Of a DNA stretch of 16,203 nt, positions 7,007 through 14,107 are shown piece by piece. The notes beneath the pieces are model-generated. The model made no database searches, had not been told where the DNA came from, and saw nothing but the letters and a program-made list of their open reading frames with translations. Source of the DNA: an uncultured Verrucomicrobiota bacterium (GTDB lineage Bacteria; Verrucomicrobiota; Kiritimatiellia; RFP12; UBA1067); contig CAMEZU010000017.1 of NCBI GenBank assembly GCA_945947925.1, positions 1 through 16,203 on the forward strand, read 5' to 3'. Numbering within the stretch: the stretch's first letter is position 1; every line of letters begins with the position of its first letter. Made by a program: the position numbers and the translations under genes.

Positions 7007-7903
7007 TTACTTGTAGCCGATCTTCTTCAGGCGGGCGACGATACTCTTCTTCTGCTCGGCCGTGAGCGGCTTGAGCGGGACGCGGACAGTGCCGAGGTCG
7101 ACGCCGTGGACCGCACACATCGCCTTGCCTGCGGCGACGCCGCCGAACTCGACGAGAATGTCCACGATGTCGCAGACCTTCTTCATGTACTTCTCGGAGG
7201 TCTTGAGGTCGCCCTTCTTGACGGCGTCCCAGATCTTGTAGTAGAGACCCGCGGAGTAGTTGTACGTGGAGCCGATCGCCGACTTCGCGCCGAGTGCCAC
7301 GGCGCCCGCGAAGAACTCGTCCACGCCCCAGGTGATGTCGTACTTGCCGCCGCAGCAGCGCAGGCACCGCTGGTACTGGTAGAGGTCGGGATTGTTGAAC
7401 TTGACGCCGGCGAGGTTCTTGATCTTGCCGTCCGCCGCCTTGAGGAAGGCCTCCATGTCGAAGTTCACGCCGCTCATCGTCGTGTGATAGTAGTAGAACG
7501 GCAGCTTCTGAGCGAACTTGAGCGCCTCGTTGATGTAGTCGATGAGACCCTGGATCGAGCCCGGACGGAAGAAGCACGGCGGAACGATCGAGGTCGCGTC
7601 CATGCCGACTTCCTGTGCGTAGCGCGCGAGTTCCTGCGTGTCGGGGAGCGCGAGCGCGCCGACGTGCGCGATGAGATAGAGCTTGCCCTTCGCCGCCTTC
7701 ACCCAGGCGTCGAACACGGCCTTGCGTTCGGCGACGGAGCAGTGGACGCCTTCGCCGGTCGTGCCCGAGACGTAGACGCCCGTCACCTTCTGCTTGATGA
7801 GCATCTCCGCCTGCTTCGGAATCACGTCATCGTTCACGCTGCCATCGTCGTTGAACGCCGTGTGGGCAGCCGCAATCAGTCCCGACAGTTTCTTGATCTT
7901 CAT
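7007..7903 (-). CDS. nanA: N-acetylneuraminate lyase (DapA/NanA superfamily)
   Basis: The enzyme would split N-acetylneuraminate into ManNAc and pyruvate in the cytoplasm. The 298-residue barrel shows GTTGEGVHCSVAERK (47-61), Tyr139 in FYYYHTTMSG as the catalytic tyrosine (E. coli Tyr137), and Lys168 in LAGVKFNNPDLYQ as the Schiff-base lysine (E. coli Lys165). YYYH, GVHCSVAER and the DLYQYQ stretch favour the sialate lyase branch, closer to the NPL/Bacteroides NanL type. Against this, GTTGE is the dihydrodipicolinate synthase form where E. coli NanA has GSTGE, so DapA or another aldolase is not fully excluded. The neighbouring AGE epimerase and symporter support the lyase role. It starts 82 nt after the epimerase stop, with a weak CGGAT site, behind a repeat-filled spacer, and is followed by a terminator. 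Confidence 0.82.
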   Translation of the reverse strand: MKIKKLSGLIAAAHTAFNDDGSVNDDVIPKQAEMLIKQKVTGVYVSGTTGEGVHCSVAERKAVFDAWVKAAKGKLYLIAHVGALALPDTQELARYAQEVGMDATSIVPPCFFRPGSIQGLIDYINEALKFAQKLPFYYYHTTMSGVNFDMEAFLKAADGKIKNLAGVKFNNPDLYQYQRCLRCCGGKYDITWGVDEFFAGAVALGAKSAIGSTYNYSAGLYYKIWDAVKKGDLKTSEKYMKKVCDIVDILVEFGGVAAGKAMCAVHGVDLGTVRVPLKPLTAEQKKSIVARLKKIGYK

Positions 7904-7912
7904 ATCCGTGCG

Positions 7913-7985
7913 TTGTTTGTTTGATTGTTTGAATTGTTTGATAACCTGCTACCGACACCTCAAACCTACGACCTAAACCCTCCCC
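7913..7985. repeat. Two abutting short-period repeat tracts filling the epimerase-lyase gap
   Basis: On the plus strand 7913-7941 is built of TTGTTTGA-like units with period 7-9. Next to it, 7958-7985 has a strict 7-base period beginning CCT at 7958, 7965, 7972 and 7979, with looser copies at 7945 and 7952. Together they occupy nearly the whole 82-nt spacer between the two genes. There is no ORF and no clear hairpin in them. Confidence 0.6.
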
Positions 7986-9158
7986 TCACATGTCCTTCGT
8001 GAGCTCCCAGCACTTGACGAGCATGCGCGGAATGTGGAACGGGCCCTTGAAGATGTTGCCCTTCGCGGGCTGCGCGACCGTGCCGTCGCGGTGGAGGTAG
8101 CCGTACCATTCGGGACACTCCTTGTCCTTCAGGTGCTTCCACATCCAGTCGTTCGCGAGCTTGTGCATCTTCGCATACTTCTTGTCGCCCGTCACCTTGT
8201 AGGCGTAGGCGGTCGCGATGACCGTCTCGCACTGCGGCCACCAGAACTTCATGTCCTGCTCGTAGCACTGCGGCGGCAAGTTGCGGCAGTCCTTGAAGGA
8301 GATGATGCCGCCGTATGTCGAGTCCCAGCCCCAGTCCCAGGACCAGTCGAGGATCTTGAGTGCGATTTCCTTCAGTGCCTCGTCGTTGCGGGCGAGGGCG
8401 ACGTCGAGAAGGAACCAGCTCGTCTCGATGCAGTGGCCCGGGTTGATGACCCGGCCCGCGAGCGTGTCGATGAACTCGCCGTTCGGACCGACCGTCTCGA
8501 GGAGCGCCTTGAACTCGGGATGGATGAAGTACTTCACGAGCCTCTCGACGGACTCGGTGATCTGCCGGTCGAGGACCGGGTCGTCGCTGATCTGCTTCAG
8601 GACGTTCGCAACGTTGATGAGGATCATCGTGAGCGAATGGCCCTGCGCCTCCAGCGTCGGCTCGTACTTCGCGGGCATCCACTTCTTCGGATTGGCGACA
8701 AACTTGCGGATGCGCTTGAAGAGCTCCACGGCCTTCTTTCCCCAGGCCTTGTCACCGGACGCGAGCGAATACTCGGCGTAGGCGATTGCGGCGAAGCATT
8801 CGGAGAAGACGTAGCGGCGCTTGCGGAGGCCGACGCCTTCCGCCGTCACCTCGAAGAAGGCCCGTCCGTCGGTGTCGAAGCAGTGCTGCTCCAGGAACTC
8901 GCAGCAGCTCTTCGATGCGGCGAGCCACTTCTTGTCCTTCTTCACGTGGTTGTACGCATAGGCCGTCATCCAGCCGAAGCGGCCCTGGAACCAGACGGAT
9001 TTCGTCGTGTCCATGAGCGTGCCGTCACGGTCGACGCACGTGTACACGCCGCCGTTCTTCCTGTCCCAGCCGTACTTCATCCAGAACGGCATGATGTTCG
9101 TGAGCAGCTCTTCCTTGTAGAGCGCGTTCCATTTCTGCCAATAAGCAGTCTTCATCAT
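7986..9158 (-). CDS. nanE: N-acylglucosamine 2-epimerase (AGE/RnBP family)
   Basis: AGE-family enzymes interconvert free ManNAc and GlcNAc with an (α/α)6 barrel. The 390 residues are the usual length. Family signatures are WFQGRFGWMTA (56-66), GRVINPGHCIETSWFLL (235-251), FWWPQCETVIA (305-315), EWYGYLHRDG (350-359) and NIFKGPFHIPRML (368-380). His242 and His375 correspond to the two catalytic histidines of cyanobacterial RnBP (His239 and His372). This is not the ManNAc-6-phosphate epimerase of enterobacteria, so it acts before phosphorylation, as NanE does in Bacteroides. The ATG at 9158 is preceded by AAGGA; an in-frame ATG follows directly at 9155. A promoter-like site lies at 9186-9194, so the epimerase and lyase may also be transcribed without the upstream genes. 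Some AGE proteins act on other sugars (cellobiose, mannose), but the lyase beside it favours ManNAc. Confidence 0.88.
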   Translation of the reverse strand: MMKTAYWQKWNALYKEELLTNIMPFWMKYGWDRKNGGVYTCVDRDGTLMDTTKSVWFQGRFGWMTAYAYNHVKKDKKWLAASKSCCEFLEQHCFDTDGRAFFEVTAEGVGLRKRRYVFSECFAAIAYAEYSLASGDKAWGKKAVELFKRIRKFVANPKKWMPAKYEPTLEAQGHSLTMILINVANVLKQISDDPVLDRQITESVERLVKYFIHPEFKALLETVGPNGEFIDTLAGRVINPGHCIETSWFLLDVALARNDEALKEIALKILDWSWDWGWDSTYGGIISFKDCRNLPPQCYEQDMKFWWPQCETVIATAYAYKVTGDKKYAKMHKLANDWMWKHLKDKECPEWYGYLHRDGTVAQPAKGNIFKGPFHIPRMLVKCWELTKDM

Positions 9159-9185
9159 TGTATTTCCTTGTCTCTCTACACGGGT

Positions 9186-9194
9186 ATTTTACCA
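9186..9194 (-). promoter_or_regulatory. Extended -10 element in front of the epimerase gene
   Basis: The minus strand reads TGGTAAAAT within TTTTGGTAAAATA, the same core as the efp promoter. It lies in the 58-nt sulfatase-epimerase gap and would start RNA near 9179, about 21 nt before the ATG. This suggests an internal promoter inside the operon. Confidence 0.5.
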
Positions 9195-9216
9195 AAAGAC
9201 GGCGGAAGAGGCCACT

Positions 9217-10728
9217 TCAGTTCGGCTCCTTGAGGACCTTCCGCAGGCGTTCGGTCATCTGACGGACGCGCATCGGGTACTTGGCGGCCAGGTTGTTCTG
9301 CTCGGCCGGGTCGGCGGAGAGGTCGAAGAGCTTCGGTTCCTTGGTCGCGACGAGCTTCCAGTTGTCCTGGCGGAAGCCGAGCGCGCCCCAGCCGGGCTGT
9401 TCGACGAGCTCGGTGCGTCCGTAGGGCGAACCGTCGATCATCGCGTGCGAGAGGTCGATCGAATCGCGCATCGATCCCTCGGGAACGTCCTCGCCGACGA
9501 CCGCCGCAAGCGTGCGGGCGAGGTCCGTCTGCGACAGGAGCGAGGACGAAACCGTTCCGGGCTTCACTTCGCCCGGCCAGCAGACGAGGAACGGGACGCG
9601 CGTGCCGCCTTCGAACGGACCGTACTTGCCGCCGCTCCACGGATGCGCGGGATTGACGCCCTTCCAGGCTTCGGTCGCGCCGTCCTCGTAGCCGTCGGCG
9701 ACAGCGGGGCCGTTGTCGCTCGTGAAGACGAAGAGCGTGTCGTCGTATCCGTACTTCGCAAGCGAGGCGCGGACCTTGCCGAGCGCATCGTCCATCTGCA
9801 CGGTCTGGTCGCCGCGGATGCCGAGGTCGGTCTTGCCGCGGAAGCGCCGGTGCGGATCGCGGGGCACGTGCACGTCGCTCGTGCAGAAATAGAGGAAGAC
9901 CGGCTTGCCGCCCGCCTCGCGGAGGAAGTCGTCCGCCTCGCGGCACAGCGTGTCGCTGATGTCCTGGTCGTGCCAGCAGGCGGCCTTGCCGCCGCGCATG
10001 TGGCCGATGCGGGAGATGCCGTCGATGATCGTCTTGTCGTGCTGATGGTCCTTGGTTCCGCCCCAGGCCTTGAGCAGCTCGGGATTCGTACGGCCCGTCT
10101 TCTCGTCCGGCCACTTCTGCTGCACGCGGTCATACGAAATCGCGATCGGATCGGCCGGGTCGAGGCCGACCACGTCGCCGTTCCGCAGGAAGACGCAGGG
10201 AACGCGGTCCGCCGTCGCCGCCATGATGAAGGAGTAGTCGAAGCCGACTTCCTTCGGCCCCGGCGAGACGTGGCTGTTCCAGTCCGTCGGCGCCGTCCCC
10301 TCGCCGAGGCCGAGGTGCCACTTGCCGATCGCCGCCGTGCGGTAGCCCGCGCGCTTCATCATCGCGGGCAGGGTGAGCTTGCCGCTTCCCGCAAGCGGAA
10401 GGATCAGCTTCGCGTCACCGTCCAGGATGTTGGTGTTCGGGCGGCGGAAGGCATAGTCGCCCGTCAGCAGCGAGTAGCGGCTCGGCGTGCAGACGGAGGT
10501 CGGACTGTGGGCGTCGGTGAAGCGGCAGCCTTCGGCCGCGAGGCGGTCCAGGTTCGGACACGGCACGCGGGACTGTCCGTACGTCGACGTGTCGCCGTAG
10601 CCGAGATCGTCCGCATAGAAGACCACCACGGCCTTCGGCTTGCGGCCCCTCGCCCTGCCCGCCCCGAGGCAACGCGCACCGACCGCAGCCGCCGCCCCGA
10701 GCACGAAGCTCCTCCTGTCCATCCGCAT
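9217..10728 (-). CDS. Sulfatase (type I, formylglycine-dependent) with Tat-type signal
   Basis: The protein should hydrolyse a sulfate ester, most likely on a host glycan, outside the cytoplasm. Residues 5-28 look like a Tat signal: RRSFVLG followed by an alanine-rich stretch; no convincing lipobox is seen. FYADDLGYGD (37-46) binds the metal, and CTPSRYSLLTG (80-90) is the C-x-P-S-R motif whose Cys80 becomes formylglycine. GKWHLG (135-140), DVHVPRD (285-291), TSDNGP (336-341) and KYGPFEGGTRVPF (368-380) complete the active site. The 503 residues are full length. An AGGGAGG site lies 8 nt before the ATG at 10728. It sits 48 nt after the symporter gene and 58 nt before the epimerase, so it seems part of the sialic-acid operon. 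The substrate and SulfAtlas subfamily cannot be assigned by eye. A maturase (anSME or FGE) must be encoded elsewhere. Confidence 0.92.
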   Translation of the reverse strand: MRMDRRSFVLGAAAAVGARCLGAGRARGRKPKAVVVFYADDLGYGDTSTYGQSRVPCPNLDRLAAEGCRFTDAHSPTSVCTPSRYSLLTGDYAFRRPNTNILDGDAKLILPLAGSGKLTLPAMMKRAGYRTAAIGKWHLGLGEGTAPTDWNSHVSPGPKEVGFDYSFIMAATADRVPCVFLRNGDVVGLDPADPIAISYDRVQQKWPDEKTGRTNPELLKAWGGTKDHQHDKTIIDGISRIGHMRGGKAACWHDQDISDTLCREADDFLREAGGKPVFLYFCTSDVHVPRDPHRRFRGKTDLGIRGDQTVQMDDALGKVRASLAKYGYDDTLFVFTSDNGPAVADGYEDGATEAWKGVNPAHPWSGGKYGPFEGGTRVPFLVCWPGEVKPGTVSSSLLSQTDLARTLAAVVGEDVPEGSMRDSIDLSHAMIDGSPYGRTELVEQPGWGALGFRQDNWKLVATKEPKLFDLSADPAEQNNLAAKYPMRVRQMTERLRKVLKEPN

Positions 10729-10776
10729 CGTCTTTCCCTCCCTTGGCTTGAAACACCCGATCCGTTCCGCCGCAGC

Positions 10777-12324
10777 CTACTTCGCGTAGCACGTGAAGAT
10801 GCTCTCGACGTGACCTTTGGCAAGCTTTGGCGTGACGAGACTCGCGAGCGGAACGACGAGAAAGCCGCCCAGCATCGCCGCAGCGCCGCAGTCAATCGGA
10901 TTCATGAACGGCTTGCCGCAGAACATGCCCGCGAGCATGTTCGCGACCGTGAGGCCTACGCCCCAGGCGTAGCAGGCCCACACGGATGCCTTGGTGACGC
11001 CCTTCCAGTACAAGCCGAGCATGAACGGCGCCAGGAAGGCGCCCGCGAGCGCGCCCCACGAGATGCCCATCAGCTGGGCGATGAAGTGCGGCGGCTTGAG
11101 CGCGATCATCAGCGAGATGACGATGAAGAAGACGATCAGCACGCGCATGACAACGACCTTGCGACGCTCGATCTGCGCGGCGACCGTGTCATCCATCTCA
11201 CCCGACTTCACCTCGTCCGCCGACGCCTTCTTGTCCCGGTAGATGAGGTCGAGCGTCATCGTCGAGCTCGACGTGAGGACGAGCGACGCCAGCGTCGACA
11301 TTGACGCCGAAAGGACAAGGAGCATGACGAGCGCCATCAGGACCTCGGGGAGCCCCGCCAGCATCTGCGGGATGATCGTGTCGAAGGCGAGCTTGCCGTT
11401 CGGAAGCGCCGGCGGCGTATCGAAGAGCCGCCCGAAGCCGCCGATGAAGTAGCAGCCGCCCGCGACGACCAGCGCGAAGACTGTCGAGATGATCGTGCCG
11501 CGGCGAACCGACGACTCGTCCGTGATCGAATAGAACTTGCCGACCATCTGCGGGAGCCCCCATGTGCCGAGCGAGGTTAGGATGACGACGCCGACAAGGC
11601 TCTTCACGTCGGGACCGAACCAGGTCGCGAACTGCCCGCACGCCGAGGGATCCTTGTCCGAGGCGACCTCCGCAAGCTTCGCGACCGCGGCAGAGAATCC
11701 CCCCTGGTTGTGCAGGACGACGACAATGACGGCCGTGATGCCGAAGAGCATGATGAGGCCCTGGATGAAGTCGTTGATCGCCGTCGCCTTGTAGCCGCCC
11801 AGAATCACGTAGACCGCCGTAAGGACGGCCATCACCGTCGCCCAGAACTCGTACGGAAGCGCCGAGCCGAAGCCCAGCTCGAAGAGCTTCGAAATGCCCA
11901 TGTAGACGCCCGCGGTGTAGGGGATGAGGAAGACGAAGGCGATGACCGAGGCGACGACGCGAAGGCCTTCGGAATCGTAGCGCGTACCGAAGAAGTCCGG
12001 CATCGTCCGCGACTGGATGTGCTGCGTCATCAGGCGTGTCCGCCGCGCAAGGACCATCCAGGCGAGCATCGAGCCGATGATCGCGTTGCCGACGCCAATC
12101 CAAGTCGACGAGAGGCCGAACTTCCAGCCGAACTGCCCCGCGTAGCCGACGAACACGACCGCGGAGAAATAGCTCGTCCCGTAGGCGAAGGCCGTCAGCC
12201 ACGGCCCTACGTTGCGGCCGCCGAGGACGAAGCCGTCGACGGAACGGGAATGCTTGCGACTGTAGACACCGATCCCGACCATGACGGCCAGGAAGAACAA
12301 CGTGAGCAGGATTTTGATCAGCAT
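10777..12324 (-). CDS. Sodium:solute symporter (SSS family), probable sialic-acid transporter
   Basis: SSS proteins import sugars, amino acids or sialic acid with sodium across the inner membrane. The 515 residues contain about 13 hydrophobic segments, beginning with 3-20. Family marks are the stretch DGFVLGGRNVGPW (30-42), SRTMPDFFGTRY (105-116), the GGYKATAINDFIQG loop (176-189), and the serine-rich LSASMSTLASLVLTSSS (338-354) that holds the Na2 sodium site in this fold. Its place at the head of a unit with an epimerase and a sialate lyase suggests it carries sialic acid, but substrate specificity is inferred from context only. The ATG at 12324 has no clear ribosome site; another ATG lies 5 bases upstream, out of frame. 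The promoter lies in an inverted repeat at 12339-12370. Confidence 0.9.
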   Translation of the reverse strand: MLIKILLTLFFLAVMVGIGVYSRKHSRSVDGFVLGGRNVGPWLTAFAYGTSYFSAVVFVGYAGQFGWKFGLSSTWIGVGNAIIGSMLAWMVLARRTRLMTQHIQSRTMPDFFGTRYDSEGLRVVASVIAFVFLIPYTAGVYMGISKLFELGFGSALPYEFWATVMAVLTAVYVILGGYKATAINDFIQGLIMLFGITAVIVVVLHNQGGFSAAVAKLAEVASDKDPSACGQFATWFGPDVKSLVGVVILTSLGTWGLPQMVGKFYSITDESSVRRGTIISTVFALVVAGGCYFIGGFGRLFDTPPALPNGKLAFDTIIPQMLAGLPEVLMALVMLLVLSASMSTLASLVLTSSSTMTLDLIYRDKKASADEVKSGEMDDTVAAQIERRKVVVMRVLIVFFIVISLMIALKPPHFIAQLMGISWGALAGAFLAPFMLGLYWKGVTKASVWACYAWGVGLTVANMLAGMFCGKPFMNPIDCGAAAMLGGFLVVPLASLVTPKLAKGHVESIFTCYAK

Positions 12325-12338
12325 TGCATGAGTTCTAT

Positions 12339-12370
12339 TTGCGATTTTTCAAGAGTATATCAAATCGCAA
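12339..12370 (-). promoter_or_regulatory. Inverted repeat around the -10 of the symporter promoter (probable operator)
   Basis: Two perfect 9-base arms, TTGCGATTT (12370-12362 on the minus strand) and AAATCGCAA (12347-12339), are separated by 14 bases. The arm centres are 23 bp apart, about two turns of DNA. The -10 hexamer TATACT lies between them, so RNA would start in the downstream arm and the dyad would not be wholly transcribed. This fits a site where a repressor covers the promoter. Confidence 0.65.
12354..12362 (-). promoter_or_regulatory. Extended -10 promoter element for the symporter operon
   Basis: The minus strand reads TGATATACT, differing by one base from the ugd and coaD elements. 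The start would lie near 12347, giving a leader of about 23 nt. It follows directly on the rplL terminator. Confidence 0.6.
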
Positions 12371-12384
12371 GGGTTCAGTGTATG

Positions 12385-12414
12385 AAAAAGGAACCGCGGC
12401 AAATCCGCGGTTCC
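12385..12414 (-). terminator. Intrinsic terminator after rplL
   Basis: A perfect 10-bp stem GGAACCGCGG/CCGCGGTTCC with a 5-nt loop is followed by five U on the minus strand. It lies 26 nt after the rplL stop. It is the clearest terminator in the window and ends the ribosomal-protein block where rpoB would be expected. Confidence 0.93.
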
Positions 12415-12440
12415 CTTTGGTGGCTCGAAAGCCGGAGGAC

Positions 12441-12806
12441 TTACTTGACCTCGACTTCGGCGCCGGCCTTCTTGAGCTGCTCGGCGATCTTCTCGGCCTC
12501 GTCCTTGGCGATGGCTTCCTTGACCTTCTTCGGCGCGCCGTCGACCATGTCCTTGGCGTCCTTGAGGCCCAGGCCCGTGATCGCGCGGATCTCCTTGATG
12601 ACGGCGATCTTGTTCGCACCGGCGGACTTGAGGATGACGTCGAACTCGGTCTTCTCTTCGGCAGCGGCGGCACCGGCGCCAGGAGCGGCAACGGCGACGG
12701 CGGCAGCGGCGGAAACGCCCCACGCCTCTTCGAGAGCCTTAACGAGCTCGTTGATTTCGAGAACGGTCTTACCGGACAGTTCGTTGATGATTTCTTCGTT
12801 CGTCAT
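12441..12806 (-). CDS. rplL: 50S ribosomal protein L7/L12
   Basis: L7/L12 forms the flexible stalk that recruits translation GTPases. The 121 residues have the N-terminal dimer domain (1-30), an alanine-rich hinge with a GAGAAAAEEK stretch (about 34-53), and the C-terminal domain with EKTEFDVILKSAG, KIAVIKEIRAITGLGLKDAKDMVDGAP and the closing KKAGAEVEVK. An AAGGA site lies ahead of the ATG. It follows rplJ by 72 nt containing a small hairpin, and it is the last gene of its transcription unit. Confidence 0.97.
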   Translation of the reverse strand: MTNEEIINELSGKTVLEINELVKALEEAWGVSAAAAVAVAAPGAGAAAAEEKTEFDVILKSAGANKIAVIKEIRAITGLGLKDAKDMVDGAPKKVKEAIAKDEAEKIAEQLKKAGAEVEVK

Positions 12807-12831
12807 TTTCGTGTTTCCTTTTTACTTCAAC

Positions 12832-12854
12832 CTTCAGCGTTTTTCATCTGAAGG
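12832..12854 (-). other. Small hairpin in the rplJ-rplL gap
   Basis: Minus-strand RNA can pair CCTTCAG with CTGAAGG (7 bp) around a 9-nt A-rich loop. No U-run follows, so it is not a classical terminator. It could be a processing or stability site affecting rplL, which is needed in several copies per ribosome; that role is only a guess. Confidence 0.4.
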
Positions 12855-12878
12855 AAATTCTTTTTCTTTCAGCGCACC

Positions 12879-13397
12879 TCAGACGGCAGGCGTCTCGGCC
12901 GCGGGAGCGGCGTCGCCGCCCTTCTTCGCCTTCTCGGAGAGGACGCGAGCGAGGCGGGTCGCCGGCTCCTTGAGGAGCATGAGCAACGTCGCACGAAGCT
13001 CGTTCTTGCCCGGGACCTTGGAGAGGGCCTCGACCATCGCGGCATCCACGATCTTGTTGTCGTAGTCGGCGCCCTTGACGGAAGCCTTGCCGGCGGAAGC
13101 CTTGACGAACTCCATGATCGCCTTGGCGACAGCCGTCGGCTCGCCGTGGCCCGTGACGACCGCGGTGTTGCCCGCGAGCATCGCGTTGACCTCGTCGCTC
13201 CAGCCCTTCTCCTTCGCGACCTTCGCGAGGTAGGTATTCTTGACGACCAGGACGCGGCTGTCCACCTTGCGGAGGTCGGCGCGGAGCTTGGCCATCTGGG
13301 TGACGGTGACACCGCCGTGGTTCACGATGAAGCAGTAGTCCGAGTCCTTGACGCGGGCGATGACTTCATTCAGAATGGCAACTTTCTCAATTCTCAT
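12879..13397 (-). CDS. rplJ: 50S ribosomal protein L10
   Basis: L10 anchors the L7/L12 dimers to the 23S rRNA stalk base. The 172 residues begin MRIEKVAILNEVIARVKDSD and contain the RNA-binding core with LRADLRKVDSRVLVVKNTYLAKVA (38-61) and NTAVVTGHGEPTAVAKAIMEF, then the C-terminal helix for L12 binding and an acidic/alanine tail. AGGAGGT precedes the ATG. It follows rplA by only 17 nt, so there is no room for the usual long L10 leader that binds the L10-L12 complex. Confidence 0.96.
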   Translation of the reverse strand: MRIEKVAILNEVIARVKDSDYCFIVNHGGVTVTQMAKLRADLRKVDSRVLVVKNTYLAKVAKEKGWSDEVNAMLAGNTAVVTGHGEPTAVAKAIMEFVKASAGKASVKGADYDNKIVDAAMVEALSKVPGKNELRATLLMLLKEPATRLARVLSEKAKKGGDAAPAAETPAV

Positions 13398-13414
13398 TTT
13401 AGCTTACCTCCTGA

Positions 13415-14107
13415 TTATTCGGCATCCGCCGTGGCGATCACAGGCACGCCGACGCCCATCGTGGAGGAGATGCTCATGGACTTGATGAAGACGCCCTTCA
13501 CCGTCGCGGGCTTCGCACCGTTGACAGCGGCCACGACAGCCTTGATGTTCGCGACGAGAGCCGCGTCCTCGAAGCTGCGCTTGCCGGCGACCACGCACAG
13601 GTTACCCGTGCGGTCCATGCGGAAGTCGACCTTGCCGCCCTTGGCCTCCTTGACGGCCGTCGCGGTATCGTCCGTGACCGTGCCCGTCTTGGGGTTCGGC
13701 ATGAGGCCGCGGGGACCGAGCACGCGAGCGCACTTGCGGACTTCCTTCATGGCCTCGACCGTCGCGATCGCGACGTCGAAATCGCACCAGCCTTCATTCG
13801 TGATCTTCTCGATCAGGTCGGCCATGCCGACGAAATCGGCACCGGCGGCCTTCGCGGCCTCGGCAGCATCACCGCCCGCAAACACGCAGACCTTGACGTT
13901 CTTGCCCGAGCCGTTCGGAAGCTTGACCGTACCACGGACGGCGGTGTCACCCTTGGTGAGCTCCTTGCCGAGGTGGAAATAGACGTCGACCGTCTCGTCG
14001 AACTTCGCACCGGCGTTCGCCTTGACGAACTTGACGGCCTCTTCGATGCTGACGGGCTTCTGCGGCGCCTTCTTCAGCGCGCTGCGATACTTCTTGCCGT
14101 GCTTCAT
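13415..14107 (-). CDS. rplA: 50S ribosomal protein L1
   Basis: L1 forms the mobile L1 stalk at the E site and often represses its own operon. The 230-residue length is normal. Visible features are KPVSIEEAVKFVKAN near the N-terminus, VRGTVKLPNGSGKNVKVCVFA, the signature VLGPRGLMPNPKTGTVTDD, and the C-terminal GVFIKSMSISSTMGVGVPV. Its ATG overlaps the rplK stop by four bases (ATGA), indicating coupled translation. Confidence 0.97.
   Translation of the reverse strand: MKHGKKYRSALKKAPQKPVSIEEAVKFVKANAGAKFDETVDVYFHLGKELTKGDTAVRGTVKLPNGSGKNVKVCVFAGGDAAEAAKAAGADFVGMADLIEKITNEGWCDFDVAIATVEAMKEVRKCARVLGPRGLMPNPKTGTVTDDTATAVKEAKGGKVDFRMDRTGNLCVVAGKRSFEDAALVANIKAVVAAVNGAKPATVKGVFIKSMSISSTMGVGVPVIATADAE

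Noticed and set aside
7007..7903. Calling the lyase dihydrodipicolinate synthase (DapA) because of GTTGE
   Set aside because: The YYYH and GVHCSVAER stretches and the AGE epimerase next to it favour sialate lyase; kept only as a stated alternative.
9217..10728. Lipoprotein signal at Cys20 of the sulfatase
   Set aside because: The residues before Cys20 (VGAR) do not fit a lipobox; a Tat signal explains the N-terminus better.
9445..11304. Long plus-strand open frame of 619 codons opposite the sulfatase and symporter
   Set aside because: It spans two well-supported minus-strand genes and their gap and has low-complexity arginine-rich translation.
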